The translations under genes and the position numbers were made by a program. From Verrucomicrobiales bacterium (GTDB lineage: Bacteria > Verrucomicrobiota > Verrucomicrobiia > Limisphaerales > CAIMTB01): a stretch of 34,720 bases of DNA. The stretch spans positions 1 through 34,720 of the forward strand of contig JADLFD010000175.1 of the NCBI GenBank assembly GCA_020845805.1. Direction: 5' to 3'. Of this stretch, positions 28,853-34,720 are shown piece by piece; the stretch's first letter is position 1; each line of letters opens with the position of its first letter. The notes under the pieces were generated by a model. That model ran no database searches. It was given only the letters and a program-made list of their open reading frames with translations, and had not been told where the DNA came from.

Positions 28853-29827
28853 TCAGGGAGCGATGCTTAGCGTGGCAATCTTCCCGTCTCGGACCGTAAA
28901 CTGGTAACGGAGCAAAACAGGGCTGCCCGGAAAATTGCCGCTAACCTGTGCGGTGGCGATCGTCTGGATACCAGTCGGCACCACGCCAGCAACCTCAGCG
29001 TGCAACGGCCGGTACTTCGCGATGGCGTCGTCCATCCATGACTTGATGGCAGCTCCGCGATACTCGTGGGCCTCGTCGGAGACCACGGCGTCCGTCGTGA
29101 AGAGGTCCATGACCCGCTCCGTCATTCCGGTGTTGTGGGCCTGGAAGAACCGGGCAATGGGATCGGGCAGACCGGTGTCCATAGTTTGAGCCTTCGTCGA
29201 ATCTGGAGGCGTTTCCGTTCGCTCGGCGACCGCGTTTCCTGGTGACGGGAGGCCGCGGTCGAAGCGGTCTGCGATAGGGTGTTCAGGCGTGAAGGAGTCC
29301 CTGGCCGCAGCAGGAGGCGAGCCAACGACGTCCTGGAACGGAGGGTTGGCATGCTCAACGCAATGCAAGCCGATCTTCCCATGGTGGAAGTAATCGTCGA
29401 CCTCTGGCAGTAGAGCGACCAACTCCGCGCAGACTTGGGAGGCTGGGCGCGGCGGACGACCCAGAATGCGAAGCCAGAAAGGGGCATCCTGGCAGAACCA
29501 GTGCCGAGTGCTGGATCCAGTGCCTCGGGGATAGAGACAGATATAGCGAGGCGCCTGTCCAGGACCCATGTCTTCGGCCAAGGTGCGCACACCGCCCGCG
29601 AGGGTGCCCGCAGCACTCACCGTGCCCAAAGTAACTTTGAACCTGGGTCGGCCGTATTTCTCCCACTGGAACTCGATGAAGTCCACCCGATCACCTCGGC
29701 CGCGTCGGAAGTCGATGAAGTGCGGAGCGTGGCGCTGATCGAGCGCGAAGTTTCGAGCGATGAGGAGCGGGTAAACGTCCGCCTTGAGTGCTCGACGAAG
29801 CTCAGTTGTGGTGCCCACGCGGCCCAT
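28853..29827 (-). CDS. DUF4304-like N-terminal domain followed in frame by SnoaL/NTF2-like domain
   Basis: N-part TELRRALKADVYPLLIARNFALDQRHAPHFIDFRRGRGDRVDFIEFQWEKYGRPRFKVTLG. C-part from internal ATG at 29182: MDTGLPDPIARFFQAHNTGMTERVMDLFTTDAVVSDEAHEYRG. May be one fused or two separate genes. Confidence 0.6.
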   Translation of the reverse strand: MGRVGTTTELRRALKADVYPLLIARNFALDQRHAPHFIDFRRGRGDRVDFIEFQWEKYGRPRFKVTLGTVSAAGTLAGGVRTLAEDMGPGQAPRYICLYPRGTGSSTRHWFCQDAPFWLRILGRPPRPASQVCAELVALLPEVDDYFHHGKIGLHCVEHANPPFQDVVGSPPAAARDSFTPEHPIADRFDRGLPSPGNAVAERTETPPDSTKAQTMDTGLPDPIARFFQAHNTGMTERVMDLFTTDAVVSDEAHEYRGAAIKSWMDDAIAKYRPLHAEVAGVVPTGIQTIATAQVSGNFPGSPVLLRYQFTVRDGKIATLSIAP

Positions 29828-29865
29828 ATCCAGGCGAAAACGACAGAGTCCAGGTGAACGTCAGG

Positions 29866-30261
29866 TTACCGGTGCGGGGGTGCCGATACGAGGACCCTCA
29901 CTCGCGAACGGTCGAAGCGATGTGGGAGCGAGGAACGCCGGATCCGGGACTCGAGTTGTGCTCGCGCCAGTAGGTTCTCCAGCCTTGGTTTCGAACCATG
30001 GCAGTGGCTGGAATCTGCCAATTCATGCACCACAATGATGCCGCCGAATGAGAGCAGGAACCAAGGCACGGAGATCGCCCACACCGTCCCCTCCAGCGGA
30101 GTGATGAGCATCCAGATAAACCCAAGCACAACTCCGGTTGCGATGCCGACGGGGTTGGCCAGGATCTGCATGGCCCAAGGCGTGGGTTCGCAAAGGGGTC
30201 GCCAGGGGGACTCGGGCCGAAAGTCGGGGCTCGACGGAATGGTACCTGGACGAAATCGCAT
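29866..30261 (-). CDS. Small membrane protein, uncertain
   Basis: MQILANPVGIATGVVLGFIWMLITPLEGTVWAISVPWFLLSFGGIIVVHELADSS: two hydrophobic segments. Start and C-terminus uncertain. Confidence 0.4.
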   Translation of the reverse strand: MRFRPGTIPSSPDFRPESPWRPLCEPTPWAMQILANPVGIATGVVLGFIWMLITPLEGTVWAISVPWFLLSFGGIIVVHELADSSHCHGSKPRLENLLARAQLESRIRRSSLPHRFDRSRVRVLVSAPPHR

Positions 30262-30476
30262 GGTGCTGCGCTGGCGAACGGCGGCGCCATCCGGCTGTCA
30301 GGATCTCCTTTCCGCGATGATCGGAGCATGGGAAAGGGGCCGTGTGGGGGAGCAACCCCAACTTAGCTCCGCAGCAGCGGGGCTCAGTGACCCATGAAAT
30401 CGTACTGCCCAATCAAGCCCTGCCCTCAGTCGCCCGCTGATCCGGGTCCACGGGCGCGGAGCAACTCTTCCCGCTC

Positions 30477-30983
30477 CTACCGCTTCCTCCCCCCGACTCC
30501 GGGTACAGCGGTGACCTGTTTCATCCACTCGGCGAGCTGGCGCGCGTCGACATCGTCCACGGATTCGAGTTCCACTCCCCGCGTGGACTTGCCCATCGCC
30601 ACCGGCGTCACCGGAGGTGCCGGCACGAGCGCCGCACCGTTCACGAACATGACTTTGACGTGGCCGGCGAAACCGCCGCAACAGAAGCACCAGCCCTCGC
30701 CGACGCCATAGTACGCCATGCCCCATTTCACGGAACGCTGCAGGCCAGGAAGCGTCTTGGCCGCCAACGCATCAATGCACTCCGCGATCCCGCGTTGTGG
30801 TTGCGGCAGGCTGGCGATGTAGGCAAAGACGGGCTGGTCGCCGACGGCGGCCTTCGCGGGGCTGGCCTTGCCGGTAACCATGGATTCCGGCAGCGACCTG
30901 GCAACCTTATCAGGTGCCGCTGCGCGATGAGTGGGTTTGCGAGGCGTGGGCTTGGAACTCCGGGCAGACTTCGAGGCGGTCAT
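30477..30983 (-). CDS. DUF1801-like protein with Lys/Ala/Ser-rich N-terminus
   Basis: MTASKSARSSKPTPRKPTHRAAAPDK leader then YIASLPQPQRGIAECIDALAAKTLPGLQRSVKWGMAYYGVGEGWCFCCGGFAGHVKVMFVNGAAL. Confidence 0.7.
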   Translation of the reverse strand: MTASKSARSSKPTPRKPTHRAAAPDKVARSLPESMVTGKASPAKAAVGDQPVFAYIASLPQPQRGIAECIDALAAKTLPGLQRSVKWGMAYYGVGEGWCFCCGGFAGHVKVMFVNGAALVPAPPVTPVAMGKSTRGVELESVDDVDARQLAEWMKQVTAVPGVGGRKR

Positions 30984-31038
30984 GGTGGTTTCCTGTGCCG
31001 AGAATGTGGATCGGCCAAACCTCGAAAACAGGTGCACC

Positions 31039-31395
31039 TCAGCACAGAACCTCGATCGTGAACCCTCCCGGAGCCGCGAAATAGAACGTCCAAGCCCCAT
31101 GCTCTCGAGACGGTGCCGGAACCTCATATCCGTCAGCGCGCAGGCGATCGTAGACCAGATTGACGTCGGCCTCCGTGGGCTGGATGAAGCCAATGTGAAA
31201 GGTTGCTGGGTAGCGAACTTCGGATTCTGAGCCGAGCGCCATGCTTGTCAGCGACAGAACCAATCCTTTGTCATCTCTCAAAAAGCAAATGTGCTCGTTT
31301 GGCTTACCGGAAATCGACAGGCCGAAATACTTGGCCAGGAATGCCTGCGCCTGCTTCGTGTCGGTCACCGAGAGATTGAGATGATTGAGTTGCAT
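31039..31395 (-). CDS. VOC-family protein
   Basis: MQLNHLNLSVTDTKQAQAFLAKYFGLSI...FHIGFIQPTEADVNLVYDRLRADGYEVPAPSREHGAWTFYFAAPGGFTIEVLC. Confidence 0.82.
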   Translation of the reverse strand: MQLNHLNLSVTDTKQAQAFLAKYFGLSISGKPNEHICFLRDDKGLVLSLTSMALGSESEVRYPATFHIGFIQPTEADVNLVYDRLRADGYEVPAPSREHGAWTFYFAAPGGFTIEVLC

Positions 31396-31539
31396 TGGGG
31401 CTTCTGGAAGGGTGGCGTGCTGCCATCGCCTGATGTCGGAACAGTGCGACCGCCTCGTTGACTCGATATCGGCCCGACTCTCCAACCGCGCCGCGGGGTA
31501 AGTGTTCGCTTCGATGGAGCCCGTTCGAGCGGCCTGGAT

Positions 31540-32364
31540 TCAAGGCGCATAGGCCGTCAACTCCCAGAGATCGCCGCCACGTTGATCCCGTTTCACCAAC
31601 CCCAGATGCTTGGCATGCCAGGCTGTTTCCATGAATTGCACTGCCCCCGCAGCCAACGTCCGAGTCACTTTGAAACAGTTGAGGGTTCCGTAGGGTACCG
31701 TGATCGTCTCCGTTTCAGTTTTCATCCGCATGGTGATCACCACACCCGGCATATCCGTTCGAGTGAGTGAGTTGGTGTACTCCAGCCCTGGAACGAAGGT
31801 CTTCATCAGCCGGGGGACGGAAGTTCCCCAATACCACTTGGCCTCGGTAGGCTTCCCGTAGTCGTTCAGACCGCCCATCTCCGAGAGTCCTTCCGAGAGA
31901 TCGGTATCCAAAAAAGCCTGATCGTTGGGGAACTCATTCTCGTCGTATTCCTGCAGGAGATAGACCGGGTGCGCCTGCTCGGTCATCGTGCCCAAGACCT
32001 TGACGGCCCACGTGGTAATGGGTCCCGTGCCCTCCTTCGTCCTTCGATAGCTCCACCTGCCGCAAAGATTGGCGTACGACGCAATGTCAATCGTCAGCTG
32101 CGTATTGGTGTTCGAGACGATAAACCGGTGGAACGCATAGGCCTCGCCGTGCGTCGAGAATAGGCGAAGGACCGGGCTTCCTGTTCCCACGATCTCGTTT
32201 CCCAGATTCATCCAAGTTGCCATGTCAGGGGAACTTTGGATTTGGTAAAACTTGTTTGGTTCTGTGGGGATCTCGATTTCCACCGCGCGATGGATCAGGA
32301 TTTGAGATGGGCCGCTCTGGCCCAAAGTGAGAAGCAGCATTCCGGCGAGGGCAATTTCTCTCAT
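31540..32364 (-). CDS. Secreted hypothetical protein with N-terminal short repeat-like domain
   Basis: Signal-like MREIALAGMLLLTLGQSGPS then EIEIPTEPNKFYQIQSSPDMATWMNLG; C-part unrecognised. Confidence 0.75.
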   Translation of the reverse strand: MREIALAGMLLLTLGQSGPSQILIHRAVEIEIPTEPNKFYQIQSSPDMATWMNLGNEIVGTGSPVLRLFSTHGEAYAFHRFIVSNTNTQLTIDIASYANLCGRWSYRRTKEGTGPITTWAVKVLGTMTEQAHPVYLLQEYDENEFPNDQAFLDTDLSEGLSEMGGLNDYGKPTEAKWYWGTSVPRLMKTFVPGLEYTNSLTRTDMPGVVITMRMKTETETITVPYGTLNCFKVTRTLAAGAVQFMETAWHAKHLGLVKRDQRGGDLWELTAYAP

Positions 32365-32451
32365 GTCACGATAAGGTTGGCGCCGAGGTGGTATACGTCC
32401 AGCGCTGGATCGTATCAGCCTGGTCCATGGCAGGTCCTTGGGAAGGATGGG

Positions 32452-32920
32452 TCAGGCGCCGCCGGGCAACTTTCCATTGACCCGCCCGACCTCGTATGTC
32501 GTGAGTTCGTAAGGATTGCCATCAGGATCGCGGAAGTAGAGCGAGAGTGACACCTCATGATCTTGCTCGCTGACTTGGCCAGGTAAGGCGCTTTCGAGGT
32601 GGGTTTTCCAGGATTCGTAGCCGGCGGCGCCCACACGGAAGGCGATGACGGAGCGGCAGGTTTGAGCGGGTCGTTCGAACAGCGCGATGTGGATGCTGCC
32701 GGAACTGTTCCGAAGCATCAGTGGACCGCCATCGGACGACCAAAACTCGAGTTCTTGGCTTCGATACAGGTGCAGTACATCGCGGTACCAGGTCTCCGCC
32801 GTCACGCGGTCGGTCACATAGACGTGAACGTGATCAAAAGCCGGAAGTTCCAGCGGCTTGGCCGTGGCTCCGGCAGGTTTGGGAAACGGGGTGCTGATGG
32901 TTCCCTCATGAACAGCCTTC
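32452..32920 (-). CDS. VOC-family protein (start uncertain; ORF extends to 33084)
   Basis: LPAFDHVHVYVTDRVTAETWYRDVLHLYRSQ...GSIHIALFERPAQTCRSVIAFRVGAAGYESWKTHL...VSLSLYFRDPDGNPYELTTYEV. Confidence 0.7.
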
Positions 32921-32999
32921 CGAGGCTGCGTTGTCAAGTCCGGCGCATAAACGTCAGGGGCTCCGGGCGGTTGGAGTAGCGCCTTGTCTGGGTGCACTC

Positions 33000-33425
33000 T
33001 TACTTTTCGTGGATGCTGGCACGGGCAAACGAGGCTCGCACAATGACTATCGCTCCGGACATAAACTGGATCGCAGTGAGCCAACTGGGGTCTACGCCAT
33101 CATGGTCATCAGTCATGAGCACGCCACCCGCCCACTCTTGGTCCGTCCAATATCCAATCGTACTGACGCAGTCATCCTCTGTGTAGGGCATATCCTGACG
33201 ACGCGGCCTGAAGCGAAACTCTTGAACATCGCTGAAGAGGATTTGCACCATTCGTGGACCATCTGTTTCTTGCTGCCCGCGATCCGATCGTTTCCAAGTC
33301 AGAACCAGCGTCCGGTCAAGGAGGGAGTATGCGAGATCAGTGAAACTATACTGGTTGTGCAAATCGAGTTGATAGAGGCCCTGCAACAGGTGGATTCCGC
33401 CGACGATGGTGAAGTTTCTCTCCAT
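33000..33425 (-). CDS. Hypothetical protein, unrecognised
   Basis: MERNFTIVGGIHLLQGLYQLDLHNQYSFTDLAYSLLDRTLVLTWKRSDRGQQ...IQFMSGAIVIVRASFARASIHEK: balanced protein-like composition. Confidence 0.6.
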   Translation of the reverse strand: MERNFTIVGGIHLLQGLYQLDLHNQYSFTDLAYSLLDRTLVLTWKRSDRGQQETDGPRMVQILFSDVQEFRFRPRRQDMPYTEDDCVSTIGYWTDQEWAGGVLMTDDHDGVDPSWLTAIQFMSGAIVIVRASFARASIHEK

Positions 33426-33920
33426 AGGATTGGAACGAATGAGGTATGCGCCCCAGACGAGGGTAATGGTGGAGCGTACATTAGACCCTTGATCGGCGCC
33501 CAGCCTGGAACAGCGAGTCATCCTATGGTCTGGCGACGACGGTCGCCACGAGGCGCGCGGTGGAGGCACGAGGAGTAGTCACGAGCCGCGAGTATCAGAG
33601 AAACGTCCACCAGCGCATAGTTGGGCGCCTCGGTGAACTCGCAACTCAGCCTGCAGGCTCCTGCCCGTCGCGGGACGAACCTGCGCTCGGGACGACTCCC
33701 ACTCTCGACGGAGCAGTGCAAAGAGGAAATCGCTGTCCCATGGGTCAAAGCACGCTGAATTGAGGAGCCTCACGACAGGGATCACCGACCGCCGCCGGGG
33801 GCGGACGCTGGCTGGCAATCCGGCGGCCCATTGCTCTGGAGCATTGAGGCTAGAGCACGGGGGGGGTGAGGTCTGTGTGCATCCGCTTGCCATGCTTGGC
33901 TCATTGCCGGTCCCTGGTGA

Positions 33921-34619
33921 TCATCGGGTGACAATCGCTAGGAAGCGCTCGATGGCATACCTTCCGATCTGCGCTCCGGGCGTGTCGAAGTGGACCAGGT
34001 CGAACCCGTGACCGGCCCACGGCAGCGAGACCAAGGTGTGCGGCACCCCGGCCGCGGCGAGCTTCCGGTGTAGCAACTGGGCCTGCTCCAGAAAGACGTT
34101 GATATCCAATGCGCTGTGAAGGGTTAGCGTGGGCGGGGCGTTGGGCGTTACCAGCGTGGCGCTGCTGGCGCTTTGGTAGGCGTCGCGAGCTGTCTCCGGG
34201 CTGCCGCCAAGGAAGAGTTCCAGGTTATAGCGGTGATCGAGGTTTCGCGGGAGGGCGGCCACTTCCCACGTGCGGTTAAGGTCGGTTGGGCCATAGATGT
34301 TGACGATGCCGCAGACGCCGGGAATCACCTCAGCGTAGGCGGCGGCGGTTGCCATCTGGCCGCCCGCGGACCGGCCAACCAGCACAAGCCGGTCTTGATG
34401 AATTCCCAGGGCAGCCGCGTGATCCCGTAGGAATCGGATGGCGGCAAGAAGGTCGTCGCGCTGAGCTGGCCATGTGATCTGCGGCGAGAGCCGGTAGTCG
34501 ATTGACGCCACCGCGTATCCGAGCCGCGCGAGCCAATCATTGAGCCAACGCTTGGTGCCGTCGTCCAATCTGTTGCCGCCGACCCAGCTTCCGCCTAGGA
34601 CGCGCCCTTTGAGATTCAC
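33921..34619 (-). CDS. Alpha/beta-hydrolase (esterase/lipase-like), possibly short at N-terminus
   Basis: LGGSWVGGN (oxyanion-like), VLVGRSAGGQMATAAAY (GxSxG), LHSALDINVFLEQAQLLHRKL, WAGHGFDLVHF. Candidate GTG start at 34619 overlapping an upstream stop. Confidence 0.75.
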   Translation of the reverse strand: MNLKGRVLGGSWVGGNRLDDGTKRWLNDWLARLGYAVASIDYRLSPQITWPAQRDDLLAAIRFLRDHAAALGIHQDRLVLVGRSAGGQMATAAAYAEVIPGVCGIVNIYGPTDLNRTWEVAALPRNLDHRYNLELFLGGSPETARDAYQSASSATLVTPNAPPTLTLHSALDINVFLEQAQLLHRKLAAAGVPHTLVSLPWAGHGFDLVHFDTPGAQIGRYAIERFLAIVTR

Positions 34620-34720
34620 AGGTCGAGGATCTGAGGGTGTTTGTCGAAAACGAGGGCGCGGAGGCGCTCGCGACCACCTCGTGCGGAGAGAAAGCGCTTC
34701 CGAAAGGATTTGGTATTCGC
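34616..34720 (-). CDS. 3' end of an upstream minus-strand gene, partial
   Basis: Minus-strand frame reads ANTKSFRKRFLSARGGRERLRALVFDKHPQILDL* with TGA at 34618-34616; higher G/C third positions than the alternative frame. Confidence 0.45.
   Translation of the reverse strand, partial: ANTKSFRKRFLSARGGRERLRALVFDKHPQILDL

Noticed and set aside
33859-33866. Run of eight G in the poorly coding gap
   Set aside because: Homopolymer in noncoding sequence; no paired structure or reading frame recovered.
28390-34720. Integron cassette array
   Set aside because: Gene content is cassette-like, but scanning for RYYYAAC...GTTRRRY pairs gave only isolated GTTGGGC matches (about 33619, 34139, 34284), two of them inside the esterase; no integrase seen.
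1-34720. CRISPR arrays, tRNA/rRNA genes, transposases, phage genes
   Set aside because: No regularly spaced direct repeats, no recognisable tRNA/rRNA sequence, and no transposase, integrase or phage structural motif in the ORF track.

Overview
High-GC chromosomal window. The gene families suggest a Verrucomicrobia/Planctomycetes-type bacterium (inference). From left to right: the 3' part of a large beta-helix/autotransporter-like surface protein, followed directly by an OmpR-type response regulator and a HAMP histidine kinase; a giant secreted CotH-kinase/lamin-tail-domain (LTD) protein (-); a divergent metzincin-type metalloprotease (+); a compact minus-strand block (folK, a coiled-coil membrane protein, an Rsm22-like methyltransferase, a Methyltransf_32-like methyltransferase); htpG; two adjacent secreted GATase1-fold proteins (one ThuA-like); cimA (citramalate synthase); an Acg/nitroreductase-like protein (+); a GNAT-VOC fusion; an MBOAT/SGNH-like pair; and from about 28 kb a looser region of small accessory genes (DUF4304-like/SnoaL-like, DUF1801, two VOC proteins, orphan proteins, an esterase). 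The observation I rate highest is a possible leader-peptide attenuator upstream of cimA. A short ORF with an Ile/Leu/Val-rich C-terminus (VSLGIGLGGIAIIP) is followed 16 nt after its stop by a perfect 14-bp hairpin. Alternative pairings to that hairpin are visible, one of them from the leader's Ile codons to the hairpin loop. All family calls are from motif reading only; no database search was run.
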